In this document: positions 1 through 9,860 of the stretch, one piece after another | Layout: each line of letters opens with the position of its first letter | Numbering within the stretch: position 1 is the stretch's first letter | Source: Mesostigma viride | Lineage: Eukaryota > Streptophyta > Mesostigmatophyceae > Mesostigmatales > Mesostigmataceae | Assembly: GCA_009746045.1 (NCBI GenBank) | Contig: RPFO01000130.1 | Span: forward strand, 62,001-126,000 | DNA: 64,000 bases | Reading direction: 5' to 3' | Translations under genes and position numbers: made by a program | Notes under the pieces: model-generated | What the model was told of the DNA's origin: nothing | Database searches by the model: none | Seen by the model: only the letters and a program-made list of their open reading frames with translations

Positions 1-251
1 CCATGGTGGAGCCTTCCATTCTCCCTATGTTTTGGAGGCAAGGCTCCACGGTTATCTACCTTGAGGCTACAAGCTCGGTCGACATCCTAACTTGCAGGTA
101 GGTGCGGTTGTATAAATAGAGACTATCTATGAGAAAATGGAGCTTGGTATATTGTATTGAATATAAAATTTGTAAACATGGCTCCCATGACAAGTCCTTG
201 TGCTCCCATTTAGCGACTTCCAGGGCACTGCCCATCACGTCGCAAGTTTTT

Positions 252-705
252 TCTTCCACGTTTGTCGCCCGAATGTCGTCCGAATGAAACTTCGACAGCA
301 GCTGTTTACCCACATGTAGTAGATTTTGTAGGGCCAGGGCCAAATGATGTGTCGTTATATATTTCCTTGCAAGCTAAAAAAAGTACGTCTTTTGGGGGAG
401 CATTCATTACGCATGCAATATTCATGATTTTGGGGTCCCAATTAGGTTGGAAAACTTCAAACTGGGGCATTCATAGGAATTTGTATTGAAACATGTAATG
501 ATGCACCCATTGTCTTTCATAGGCACAATGTGTCACAAACAGTGTCGTTGGCTATTTTTAGCTCAATACCGGTGCATAATTGTGTATACCACCCTCAACC
601 AGTGGTGGGATGGACCCCCATACACCCTAAATCATCTCTTGGGTACCCCCAGGTCAGCAGTGCATGTTATTCCATGATATGTTTTCAGGGGGGTTGGCAT
701 GGGAC
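252..705. other. Insertion of unknown origin inside cassette 1
   Basis: Other cassettes pass directly from 'gcccagcacgtcaggcatg' to 'gggtactgtca', whereas here about 450 bp separate the two. The segment has an open stretch at 262-489 (75 codons) that I do not recognise and that has no second copy in the window. I saw no clear terminal inverted repeat or target duplication. It could be a decayed transposon or simply cassette sequence lost from the other copies. Confidence 0.35.
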
Positions 706-1002
706 CCTCGCCTAAATTAAACTGGGTACTGTCACAGGTTTCTCCGAGGGTGCTGGTTGGTTGGTGCCATTGCCTGGGCACTCAAGCCATAGTCACCATC
801 TGGACATTGGTTTCTATAGGGGAGTGTGGACATCGAGTATAGTGTGGCAGGAGATAGTTGCCCACAAACACGACACGCTACCAAACCAGGGTTGCAACAC
901 CCGCACTGGCCGGCATTTTTAGAGGCATGCTTTTCTTGTTGCTCATTTCCTTGCTGGCACATTCGTCTGTCATGCTTTGCTCGATATTTCTGTCCTAAAC
1001 AG

Positions 1003-1074
1003 GTTTCTTCAGGCAAACCAGATAAGCGGCACCATTCCACACGAGCTGGCGTCCTTGTCCTCCTTGCGAGTTCT
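1003..1074 (+). CDS. Leucine-rich-repeat exon 1 (24 residues)
   Basis: The exon is 72 nt and codes for one plant-type leucine-rich repeat, FLQANQISGTIPHELASLSS followed by LRVL, where the last Leu codon is split CT|G across the splice site. It sits between the acceptor 'tcctaaacag' and the donor 'gtaagcc'. Plant-type LRRs (LxxLxxNxLSGxIPxxLGxLxx) form solenoid ectodomains of receptor-like proteins; that role here is by family only. The Asn ladder residue and the SGxIP motif are intact. Phase 2 at both ends makes it a symmetrical exon. It is followed after a 203-bp intron by a second LRR exon, the closest pair in the window. No signal peptide, kinase or membrane exon was found nearby. Confidence 0.75.
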
Positions 1075-1277
1075 GTAAGCCTTTCGTCCGTGTGCTTGTT
1101 TTGGCTGTGCTCTCGTCTGAATTGGCAGTCATTCGTTTGTGTTACTTGCCTTTGCCTGCCAGAGCCCAGGAGTTGGCACTGAAGCTACATGTGGTTGGTA
1201 CATAATTATGCTGCTTATGATAGCTTGTTGGTGCACACGTGTGTCGCGCCTGAAACTGTCTTTCTTACCATGCACAG

Positions 1278-1349
1278 GCGGCTGCAAGACATGGAGTTGA
1301 GCGGCAGCATCCCACCTGAGCTGGGATCCTTGCGAAGAGTGGATCAAAT
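1278..1349 (+). CDS. Leucine-rich-repeat exon 2
   Basis: This exon is 72 nt, lies between 'catgcacag' and 'gtaagcc', and has the same codon split as exon 1. The encoded repeat is RLQDMELSGSIPPELGSL plus RRVDQ and a split Met codon. The Asn of the LRR ladder is replaced by Met, and the final Leu by Met. Both changes are tolerated poorly in the solenoid core, so the repeat may be decaying or may be a capping repeat. The intron before it ends with a pyrimidine-rich tract (ctgtctttcttacc). Its downstream flank aligns with that of exon 6 rather than with that of exon 3, showing at least two cassette subtypes. Confidence 0.7.
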
Positions 1350-1844
1350 GTAAGCCACCAATGAATGTGCTCGTGCTGCTGAATTGGCCGCACATGCCAT
1401 TGCTTCTGGGATTACTGCCCTTTACTATACTGTAACTATCGCTCCATTCGTCATCACGAAACCGATACGGCACGGCAGCATCCACACAGTCTGTTTTGTG
1501 TCTGTTGCTAAGTTCTTGTCGTTGCATCTCATGATTTCGCTTATACGACATTGGGGTAGTTCGCACCGGAGTCTGGAGACCCATGGCTGGTTCCTGCCAG
1601 GAACAGTGATTTTTTGCTTGGTAGCAGACTCCAGTCTTTTTCCAGTACGTCTGCCAACGCAGGGCTTCTTGTGGGCTCAGGAGCCGCGCGTGCGCGATGC
1701 GTTTTGACGTGAAATTGACGGATTTCTTTTCTCTTTTGGTCGATCTCCATGTGTTTGCTGGCGCCCTTCAGTGCTTTTAGTAACGGTACGCATGCGTCAG
1801 CCGCTGACGCGTCAGTGTCTGACGCGTCCGACTTTTTCGTCCGC

Positions 1845-1953
1845 GCGTCAGACAGCTGACGCGTAAATTTTGGCTCTGCGTCAGTCGACTGACGCATAAA
1901 TTTTGTCTGCACGTCAGTCGTCTGACGCGTAAATTCAGGCAGCACGTCAGTAC
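1845..1953. repeat. 33-bp subterminal tandem repeat of the hAT element
   Basis: Three units of exactly 33 bp (1845-1877, 1878-1910, 1911-1943) plus a partial fourth are present, each of the form gcgtcagnnnnctgacgcgtaaatttt. Each unit carries an inverted pair of CGTCAG and CTGACG words. Because 33 is a multiple of three, the - strand reads as 11-residue repeats such as PKFTRQLSDAR within an open frame 1541-1945. The simplest reading is a transposase-binding array, with the frame incidental. Confidence 0.75.
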
Positions 1954-2493
1954 TTATAGTACTGAGTCTATGCGTCAGGCAGGGTCAATATATAGTGGGT
2001 ACCTACTAATGTACTGAAGTCCACTGAAATGCTAACTTCGTACTGGATATCTACGAATTCATGTTCACCAGTTCAGGTCTGTTTGTTGATATGCTTCAAG
2101 ATTCTAGGCCGTTACCATGCCCATGCCAGACCTGCCGGCCCTTTGCCTGCTTGGCGGCGAGAGTGACGAGATTTCTAGACGAATGTAAATTTGTAACCCA
2201 GGACGACTGGCAATGGTCGATGTCTCGATGGTGGCAAAGGTTTTTGGAATATGATTGATGAGCTGATTGATGAAGCGTTGCGAGGTTGCCTGATTTACAG
2301 ATTGCTTTGAATCGAATTCCAGGTGTGTTTATTAACGCTGTATATTTGTTTGCATAAGAAAGAATTCTGTCCATTACTAGATGCGTAGGGAAATTTCGGG
2401 CCGGGTCAGTAATATTGTATAAACATTCAACAACGTTAATGGTTTAGTCCGATAGTCAACTAGCAAAGTTAGCGACCTGGGGGTTGGAAGTTT

Positions 2494-2991
2494 TTGGTTG
2501 AAGGGATGGCGCCGGAAGGAATACTGGGAAAAATTAAATCTGGGGGGATCGCAGCTTTTTTCATGCCGAAACAGGCCGCCGACACGGCCAAAGCGCCTGC
2601 GCCTGGTCCGCGTGCCATTGTTGGCGTAGGCCAGGCAGCAGACGCGCTGAACCTCAGCAAGAGGAAAAGGGGGGATGATAGCAATGCAGCCAGCAGTGCA
2701 GCAGCAGCATCGGCTCAGTCCGGCAATGCTGGTGAGCCCCCAGGCCGGTCGTCCGAGAAGGAAACATCATCGGACGAGTCAGATTCTGGGAAAGATGGTG
2801 ATGCGTTGGTTTCTGCAGACACTGGCAGCGGGCAGCGCAACCCTATCGATGTCAGCAGTGACGAAGAAGCAGCCAAGGAGCAGCTGAGGAAGCAGAAAAA
2901 GAAGCAACGGGGACGCAAGTATGATGGAAAGCGTGAAAACCAGGGACGCATGGTGTGTGCCGTTCTCGGCTGTGGCAATGTGGATGTGTAG
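2494..2991 (+). CDS. Hypothetical 165-residue protein or first exon inside the hAT element
   Basis: An uninterrupted frame starts MVEGMAPEGILGKIKSGG and ends at a TAG near 2989. What can be seen: an N-terminal patch GGIAAFFMPKQ that resembles a degenerate PCNA-interaction box (the usual Gln is missing); an Ala- and Ser-rich middle; an acidic serine stretch around residues 88-105; a SUMO-interaction-like motif NPIDVSSDEE near residue 115; and a strongly basic segment RKQKKKQRGRKYDGKR. Composition suggests a nuclear protein. Its place inside a hAT element makes a transposase N-terminal region the leading idea, but no BED zinc finger or catalytic domain is visible. It may also be a captured host exon. 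No promoter or splice donor is obvious. Confidence 0.4.
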   Translation: MVEGMAPEGILGKIKSGGIAAFFMPKQAADTAKAPAPGPRAIVGVGQAADALNLSKRKRGDDSNAASSAAAASAQSGNAGEPPGRSSEKETSSDESDSGKDGDALVSADTGSGQRNPIDVSSDEEAAKEQLRKQKKKQRGRKYDGKRENQGRMVCAVLGCGNVDV

Positions 2992-3303
2992 GACTTAGTA
3001 TTGTAACAGTAAGTTCAGAAAAACAGTCGAAGTAGGTCATATTATTCTGAATTTTGTATCATAGAACCCATTTCTCGCTGCTTTCACAAGTCAGAACTCA
3101 AAAGCTAGACATGCGCTCCAACCCTAATCTCAGGGATTGTTAGGCCCTGTAGCAAGCGAACCACCTTGGGAATCCCCACTTTCGATTCCATCGGCTGACT
3201 TGCCACCGTTGGCAACGAGTCAGCGATCCGACGCGCCACCAACGGCGGCAAGTCAGCCAGGCTGACGCGGACAAAAACCCTTACTAAAAGCACTGGCGCC
3301 CTT

Positions 3304-3620
3304 TACTTTTGTCGATCACACCGGCGCATGTCTTTGGTTGGTTTATTGCCAAAGTCGCTTGTCGTGTCCCGGTGTTATTACGTATACATCCGCGCACTAG
3401 AGTGGACCACCGACAATGCGATGCTGTCAGGCGGACCGCCAGGATGCTCGCGCAATATCGCAGGCAGCAGGTGTAGGAAATATCTAAGGGAGACGCCACG
3501 CATTGGAGCAGGCTCGTGGGTTTTTGTATGCTCTTGGGGGGGGATGCGTCAGGGCGGCAGGAACGCAGGTGCCGTGCAGTGCGATATGTGTCGCAGATGC
3601 TATACGATGCGGTACTAAGC
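3304..3620 (+). repeat. LRR cassette copy 1, 3' segment
   Basis: This stretch continues the cassette interrupted by the hAT element. It aligns closely with 31815-32140 (for example 'catccgcgcactagagt' and 'gatgctgtcaggcggaccg'). It contains open frames on both strands, but the match to the second copy does not preserve one frame, so I do not call a gene. The shared block ends around 'cggtacta' in both copies. Confidence 0.7.
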
Positions 3621-4375
3621 AGTCACTGGCAGGTTGCGATGCTATCTGCCATCACATACAGATTTGTGTATAGCAAGGGCAGCCTGCATGGCAGGGCTCG
3701 TTGTATAATGTGAAGGAGTACACTTGTGTTTACTGACGCAACTCACCTTGAGATGCCTACGCGGTAAGCGTAGGCAACACAGAGCCACAGTAACGCAGTG
3801 GGCATGGATCTACCGCTAGCAGTTGGGTGTCACAGGTACAGTAATGCACAGCATTTGCGCTTGGCCGTTCAGGTGATGCTGTACTCACGTCGGCTGCTTC
3901 ACAGGAGTATTGTGTCAATGGTCGTACCATGGACAGATTGGCAGCGCCATGGCTAGTGCAGGCAGTCGTGTTGTCATATAAAATCAGAGCTTCGTCCCGT
4001 AGGTGGGGTGTGGGCCACCCCAGCATTTCAGTGCGTTTTGGGGTACACTCACGGAAGTGAGGTGCCGCAGTCTACGCACCAGTACAGTGCAGCCTACGGC
4101 GGTGCACTTGGTGACAAATGTCAGCACAAGGGCAATGCCAGAGCGGACCGTACATGGGTCACGCTGGACGCTGGGATAGATAGAGCTGGGAAGTGTGGAG
4201 CTGAAGCAAGGTTTCCGCAGGACTTCAACTCAGATGTGGCCGTTTGTGGCATAGTTTCTGTGTGGCTGTGTTGCTTTCGCTGTATAAATCGCGTAAGAGT
4301 ACTGATTACCTGCACGGCTATTTCATTCGGATTTTTACTTTCACAGTGCAGAAATGCGATGCAGACAGGTACTTA
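3620..4375. other. Unique stretch without a recognisable gene
   Basis: I see no second copy of this stretch in the window, no open frame above about 120 codons, and no conserved protein motif. A short hairpin (cctacgcggtaagcgtagg) lies near 3755-3773. It separates cassette copies 1 and 2. Confidence 0.5.
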
Positions 4376-5800
4376 AGATTGCTGACACAAACCTTGGCCA
4401 TTATGCACCCCAAATTTGTAGTATTTCTGGACAACGGGGTTAGTCGATAGTGCCAACTAATAGTTTTCATGGGCTTCTGAAATGACTTGTGTAGTTGTTA
4501 CAATTAACAGTGTGCTGAGCAAACAGTTAACTTGAAGCACTGGACTGCACATACCTGTGACAGGAATCCGACATCACTTTTCGTGCTTAATTGGTATTGT
4601 ATATTTGAGAGTGGGACCACGCGTACTGCGTGACTCTCTTCACTTCTTCCATGGGGGAACCTTCCTTTTTCCCTCTTTTTTTAGTCAAGGTTTCACGGGC
4701 AGCTATCTTTATGGCAAAACCTCGCTTGGTCGACACCCCAGCTTGCAAGTAGGTGTGTCTTTATAAGTAGAGACTATCGCTGAGACAACATCCAGGTCAA
4801 TGCCTGGCACGTCACACGTTTCATTTAATTAAATCGGGTACTGCAACGGGTTTCTCGGGTGCTGGTTCATTGGGACAAAGCCTGGGCACTCAAGCTAAAA
4901 TCACCATTTGGTCATTCGTTTATCAAGGTGAGTGGCGAGATCATGTATGTTGTGGCAGGAAATAGTTGCACAAAAATTGGACGTGCAATACCAAACCAGA
5001 GTCACTCAATCCGGGCATGAGCTAGCCGGTCGTCACACTGCATGTATGCATAATCTCATGCGCTGTACGTGGGCCTATCTGCTTTTACTGCGCTCAGCTA
5101 GTATTGTGGGCAATACCTTTTGTCTATGCGGACCCGCGGCATCGTGAGTTATTCTTTGTTTCCCCCCTTATTCGTCAGGTCTTTGTGAGTCTGGTGGGCA
5201 TGGGATGTAACACCCTCACTGGCTGGAATTTTTTAGAGGCATGCTTGTCCTGTTGCTCATTCCCTGGTTGGCCCATTCGTCTGTGATGCCCGCCTTGATA
5301 TTTCTGTCCTACACAGGTACCTTTACAACAACAAGCTAAGCGGCACCATTCCACCCGAGCTGGGGTCCTTGTCATCTGCTGTATATCTGTGAGCCATTCC
5401 TCCATGTGCTTGTTTCGGCTGTGCTCTTGTCTGACCCGCGGTCATTTGGTTGTGTAACTTGCCTTTCCCTGCTGGAGCCCACAACTGCTGGCACTGAAGT
5501 TGTCTGATCTGTATGCTGCTAATTATATTTTTTTGGTGCACACGTGTGTCACGACTGAAACTGTCTTTCTAGTAGACGTGTGACTCCCGGGTAACCAGAC
5601 TCTTCAACAACGAGCTGCGTACATTGGAAAGTGGCCCAAATCTGGCCGTCCTTATACGGCCTGGCTTTTCTGATCTGGCCATCCATTGCATTACCGGGAA
5701 CCAAGGGACGGCTTCCTAGGCTCTCGAGTGCAAGTGTACCCCCACGGCATCTAGCAATTCCAACTAGTTTCGAGTGCGCACCAGTCGCAGTAGTTACCCT
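4375..5800 (+). repeat. LRR cassette copy 2
   Basis: This is the most complete uninterrupted cassette. It runs from the 'gctgacacaaaccttggcc' end module, through 'ggaatccgacatcac' and 'accacgcgtactgcg', the 60-nt exon-like segment closed by a GTAGGTG-type donor (about 4684-4755), and the 'tgggcactcaagc' stretch, to exon 3 at 5317-5388. After the exon comes the usual 'tgcttgtttcggctgtgctc' intron start and an acceptor-like 'ctgtctttctag' near 5573. It provides the empty-site sequence (cttaattggtattgtatatttg) for the large nested insertion at 8846-20126. Confidence 0.75.
5317..5388 (+). CDS. Leucine-rich-repeat exon 3
   Basis: The exon is 72 nt between 'tcctacacag' and 'gtgagcc'. The repeat reads YLYNNKLSGTIPPELGSL followed by SSAVYL with the split Leu codon. 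The ladder Asn, the LSGTIP core and the final Leu are all present, so this is one of the best preserved units. The donor GTGAGC differs from the GTAAGC seen at most of the other exons. The next acceptor-like site (5573) is followed by a frame reading RLFNNELRTL, which resembles a degenerate LRR start but lacks the GxIP motif. I do not call it an exon. Confidence 0.75.
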
Positions 5801-6657
5801 TCGCACAAACCTCAGCCAATCATTTCCGTAGCCGCCTTGTTGGCGCCGCAGGAACTAATCTGTCTGATTCGGCCAGACTTCAGCCAAGGAATCGAGAATG
5901 AAAAACGGAGGAATCAGGAAGGGAATAGGGTGGAATCATAACCAGCCTGAACTAGTACACCACTATCATCCGTTCAACTCCGGCCTCACGGCCCATGCGA
6001 CGCCATGTCGACCCGCCCATGCTTAGTGAGCTTTTGCGCTAGACAAGAGAAGAATGGTCCCGGTCTTGCCTTTGCAAAAAAATGCACCTCAGCACCTGCT
6101 AGCTTATGGTAAATTTGCAACTTATGAACAAAACGGCAAATCAATCCAATCTCACGTTCAAAATGCGGCTTCCAGAGACATGTATCGACTACTTTGTTTA
6201 TGCGTGTGATTCAAACAAGCCAATTGTGAATTCCAGATTAGGAGTTTAGGGTATGGCTGGCAGGACGGATATATTGCAATATGGCGCACACTTTTGTAGC
6301 TTGAGACAGAAAGCTGTGTATAAATTTCGTACGTGAGATGTTTGTCATGTTCATTTTGATATAAACGCACAGCCTTCCTGAAGCATGTGGAATGGCATGC
6401 GCAGGTGCTGGCCGGCAGCCACTCCCATGTCACGGGATCAGACTGGCTTACAAACCACATAATCTTCTTGTTCACGCATGCCCAACACAACCATTGGTAA
6501 GCAGACGTTGTGCAGGAGTTTTTATATGTGGCATGCCTTGGTTTAATAGTGGACGCTGCATCCCTTATTTGGCCGTTAAGCTGGTTGTCAGCTAGACGCT
6601 AGCTCTGCGCCGGGCCGCCCTATTTGGAATAACTTTCACACTGTCCATCGGCATTCA
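5800..6657. other. Unique stretch without a recognisable gene
   Basis: The stretch holds no conserved motif, no second copy in the window, and only short frames on both strands (the longest, - strand 6158-6490, has no protein character I recognise). It ends where the split-direct-repeat element begins. Confidence 0.45.
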
Positions 6658-8644
6658 GCTTCGCTCATTTTATATATGACGCGTGGACGGGCTCAAAGGG
6701 GACCGACCTGCCGTCGGTAGCGTAAGACTAGCGCTTGTCACGAGGGTACTGCACCGGCCGGCCCTTTTTGTGCCGAGGCTGAGTGTGGTTCCGGAGTGCA
6801 GGCCTCGGTAGCTTCTAATGTACGTCACTAGACCTTGTACCTGCGCCAGCCACCAGGCGCGGCGCAAGTGTGATGGGCAGTCAGTACACCTTGTACCTGC
6901 GCCAGCCGGCAGGCCTGCGTGGCGCAATGTGAATGATAGTCAGTACTTAGAGTGGTGTAGGGAACGTAGGGAGGCCTCTTTGCAGCTTCGCAACTTGATC
7001 CCAGCATTTGCTGGCAAAGTCGGCTGGCCGGTACGGCGGCTGCGCTGAATGTAAGACGATGCTATCGGCCTCTCCGGGCGTGGAGAGGCCTAGAAAAAAA
7101 TTCTTTATGTTGGCCATCAACCATTACAGGCCACGGTAATGGTAGGTGCGTGGGGGGCTCTAGGATTTAAGTAAAAGGGTGTGATTTCCGGCGCTGGGCC
7201 CACTGACGATTCCCCTGTACCCCTGGGTGCGGCAAGCAGCTTTCTGACACTGGGGGGGCTGCGTTTTAAGTCTGACAACGTCATGGAAGGAGCCATACAG
7301 ACAGGCCAGGGCCAGCGGCTACGGTGGAAAGAATCACAGGTGGAGGCGAATTTGCCTTCAGCGTGGAGATGGCTAGTGCGGGGTGCCAGGGTAGCCCATA
7401 ACTGTCAGGAGCCTGACAGCGGACCCAATCTTTCGGCCTGTGGCCAGACGGGAGTTATAGGGAGGATGCGAGGCTGGAGCAAATCTTGGTGGGAGGAGCG
7501 CGCTCCTCATCATGGCCCAGTTATTCAGCAAAGAATGGTCGCCTGGTGGGGCTGAAATTCTGGCTGTTTTAGCGCCTTTGTTTTTATCCTGTATGATGCA
7601 TTATGGGAAAGGCAATGATGAGTTTGGTTCTGCAAGGCGGGCATGTCTATTGCATAAAATTTTTGTACCAAAACACAAGCCCTGGTCGGGGCTTTGGCTG
7701 AGCAGTTTCCAAGCCAATGCCTCGGTAGGGTCGAGGGCCTATCGCCACAATGGCTTCAATGCTGGGAAATCCCAGCCTCAGGGGTGGGGCTGGTGATGGG
7801 TCCTGGGCTTGTGAGAGACGGTCCGGGGGCGTAAGGCCTAATGAGCAGCCGCTGGAAACCGCCTCCATAACGGGGGGAACGACATGGGTGCCGCCCTGCG
7901 TCCGCTGGGGAACCGTAGCGGCCACACGGGGGCGGCAGTACAGCCGCGGCAGCGTGCGGGAGGGGGGCCATGGGCGGAAAGAAACTCGGCACCAAGGCTA
8001 GCGACAGCCTTGGTGGCCAGGTAGGAGGTGTAGGGGCAACAGCTTGTGTTTGAGTATGCTGGGCCCCCAGCATGGTGCTACAATAACCAACTTGATAATG
8101 ATGTGCACTGAGTTTGAAGGTGTGGTATAGGCTGTACGTATAAGGCCTAGCACACAAAAATATAAAATAAATGTTTCTCTTGGTGGGAAGGTACTCCAAT
8201 GGGCCAAAAACAAGAAATGTATTTGTTGCGCTTCGCTCATTTTATATATGACGCGTGGACGGGCTCAAAGGGGACCGACCTGCCGTAGGTAGCGTAAGAC
8301 TAGCACTTGTCACGAGGATACTGCACCGGCCGGCCCTTTCTGTGCCGAGGCTGAGTGTGGTTCCAAAGTGCAGGCCTAAGTAGCTTCCAATGTAAGTCAC
8401 TAGACCTTGTACCTGCGCCAGCTGCCAGGCGTGGCGCAACTGTGAGTGGCAGTCAGTACACCTTGTACCTGCGCCAGCCGGCAGGCGTGAGTGGCGCAGT
8501 GCGAATGATAGTCAGTACTTAGGGTGGTGTAGGGAACGTAGGGAGGCCTCTTTTCAGCTCCCTACACCTAGCACACAAAAATGTAAAATAAACGTTTCTC
8601 TTGGTGGGAATGAACTCCAATGGACCAAAAATAAGAAATGTATT
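6658..8644 (+). mobile_element. Non-autonomous split-direct-repeat element (PAT/Kangaroo-like), copy I
   Basis: The layout is A1 (6658-6990), internal region, B1 (8146-8224), A2 (8230-8557), B2 (8567-8644). A1/A2 share about 330 bp beginning GCTTCGCTCATTTTATATATG, and B1/B2 share about 78 bp beginning cctagcacacaaaaa. The order A1-inside-B1-A2-B2 is the hallmark of PAT-type DIRS retrotransposons, which integrate by a tyrosine recombinase and make no target duplication; none is seen here. No RT or recombinase is encoded, so it must be mobilised in trans. The right flank rejoins cassette sequence (tcaggatttgtgacac). A - strand relative lies at 54716-57115. Internal frames (+ 7181-7555, + 7512-7796, - 7756-8199) are unrecognised. 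Confidence 0.75.
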
Positions 8645-8845
8645 TCAGGATTTGTGACACACAGCTTGGCCGTTATGTGGGCCAAAATCATATATTGTCC
8701 GAACAGCGTAGTGCCAGAATAGCTTCTGAAAGGACTTGTGTAGTTCTTACAATAAACAGTGTGCTGAGCAAACGCTAAACTTGTGGCGCGGGACTGCGCA
8801 CACCTGTGATAGGAATCCGACAGCACATTTCGTGCTTGATTGGTA
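8645..8845 (+). repeat. LRR cassette copy 3, 5' piece
   Basis: This piece aligns with 48810-49020 and 61040-61255 (cttggccgttatg, gtgtgctgagcaaac, ggaatccgacagcac). It is cut at 'ttggtattaa' by the TTAA element and resumes at 20127 with 'ttgtatatttgag', so cassette 3 is split by 11.3 kb of nested transposons. Confidence 0.8.
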
Positions 8846-9059
8846 TTAAGGGGACAGGACACCCCTAAAGGGCACTTTTCTGGAAACCACACCGATGCAT
8901 GTGCTGAAAATCCAATTATGGTCGGGGACCGTAAATACGATTTAAAAAACCTTTTCCAGCCACTGGGGGGGGCTACTAGCCCCCACCATATGCCAGTTAT
9001 GCGCTAAAATTAGAAAACGAAGCTATTTTTTGCCTATTTTCCCTAGGACAATGGACAAA

Positions 9060-9860
9060 CATGTTGGGACCAAATCACATATTCCCGCATAGTTCCCCCA
9101 CTTTTGAGAATTTCTACCTAATTTTGAGCACAAAGTAATCATGTTTAGGCACATTGATGGAATTTCCCGCAAAAAGGGTACTTTTTCCACACAAAAAAAT
9201 ACATCAAATCATAAACACATGGAATAGTGCCAAATCATATATTCCCAAATATTAGAGGTGGGGGGACATGCAGCCCCAAATTTTCAGGTCATTCTGACAA
9301 GCGCAGCCCTATTTGATGGATATTCCTAGATCGCCACCTGTGATGACGCTGACGGAGGTTTCAGCTAGTATTTAACCACACTAACACCCCCTTATACATC
9401 CAAGCCACGTGAAAACTGGCCAAACCACATACTACCATCCTCTGCACATATGGTACCTCCTATGTTCAAGGTTTGACGACGTTCTGACAAGAACTGCCCT
9501 GGTTACAACCATTCCAAGACGGCCACCCACGAAGACGCTACAAGGAGGTTTTAGTTCCCATTTGGCCACATCAGCATAGATCCTTCATCAAATACCTATG
9601 GAAACTGACCAAAGCGCATATTATCAACTCTTGCACGCTGACAACAACACATGCTCAAGGTTGGGGGTCATTGTAACAAGAACTGATCAGGTTGATGGGT
9701 TTCACATGTGGCCACATGACAAGGCGCTAAGGACCACCTAAGTAAGCAGGTAAACACAATGACACATCATATGCCATCCAACGTGCACCAAAAGCATGCT
9801 GATTGTGTTTAGAAAGTACAAAGGGGTGGCCACGCACCTCGTACGCCTTCACCGCCCCTC
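9060..9860. repeat. Degenerate tandem repeat of about 160-190 bp in TTAA element A
   Basis: Words of the form CCAAAYCRCATAYT recur near 9069, 9229, 9419 and 9611, and 'ctgacaagaactg'-like words recur near 9295, 9485 and 9675. The same order is present in element B at about 12545-13330. The units are strongly diverged, so this is old tandem duplication inside the element. Confidence 0.5.

Larger units (their letters stand above)
1..1768 (+). repeat. LRR cassette copy 1 (continues at 3304-3620)
   Basis: This is a diverged copy of the host cassette seen seven times in the window. Its order is an upstream module ending in GCAG/GTAGGTG (about 1-100), a spacer with a TATAAATAGAG string near 110, a stretch with the words 'gggtactgtca' and 'ctgggcactcaagc' (720-800), and two leucine-rich-repeat exons (1003-1074 and 1278-1349). 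Compared with the copies at 27700 and 50000 it has an insertion of about 450 bp at roughly 252-705. Past 1350 it aligns with 31398-32140, but is interrupted by a hAT element at 1769-3295 and resumes at 3304-3620. Confidence 0.75.
1769..3295. mobile_element. hAT-type DNA transposon, about 1.53 kb
   Basis: The termini are CAGTGCTTTTAGTAACGG on the left and the inverse of CAGTGCTTTTAGTAAGGG on the right. The element is flanked by an exact 8-bp duplication GCGCCCTT at 1761-1768 and 3296-3303. The sequence at 31800-31830 (ctggcaccctttat) shows the empty site. An 8-bp TSD with a CAGTG terminus is the signature of the hAT superfamily. Both ends carry many copies of the subterminal word CTGACG/CGTCAG, as hAT transposases often need. 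The only substantial + strand frame is 2494-2991, too short for a hAT transposase with a DDE-RNase H fold and dimerisation domain, so the copy is non-autonomous unless further exons are missed. Confidence 0.85.

Noticed and set aside
1541-1945. 134-codon - strand frame with 11-residue repeats
   Set aside because: It crosses the hAT border and its repeats follow from the 33-bp subterminal array, so it is not a credible gene.
5090-5150. C-terminal cap of a plant LRR protein (SIVGNTFCLCGP) near the 'gtgagttatt' donor-like site
   Set aside because: The match to GNxxLCGxP is short, it lies before rather than after the LRR exon, and the copies at 28250 and 50395 do not keep the residues.
5560-5660. 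Degenerate LRR after the 'ctttctag' acceptor (RLFNNELRTL)
   Set aside because: It lacks the GxIP motif, is not kept open in the other cassettes (28745, 41600, 61920) and has no donor at the right distance.
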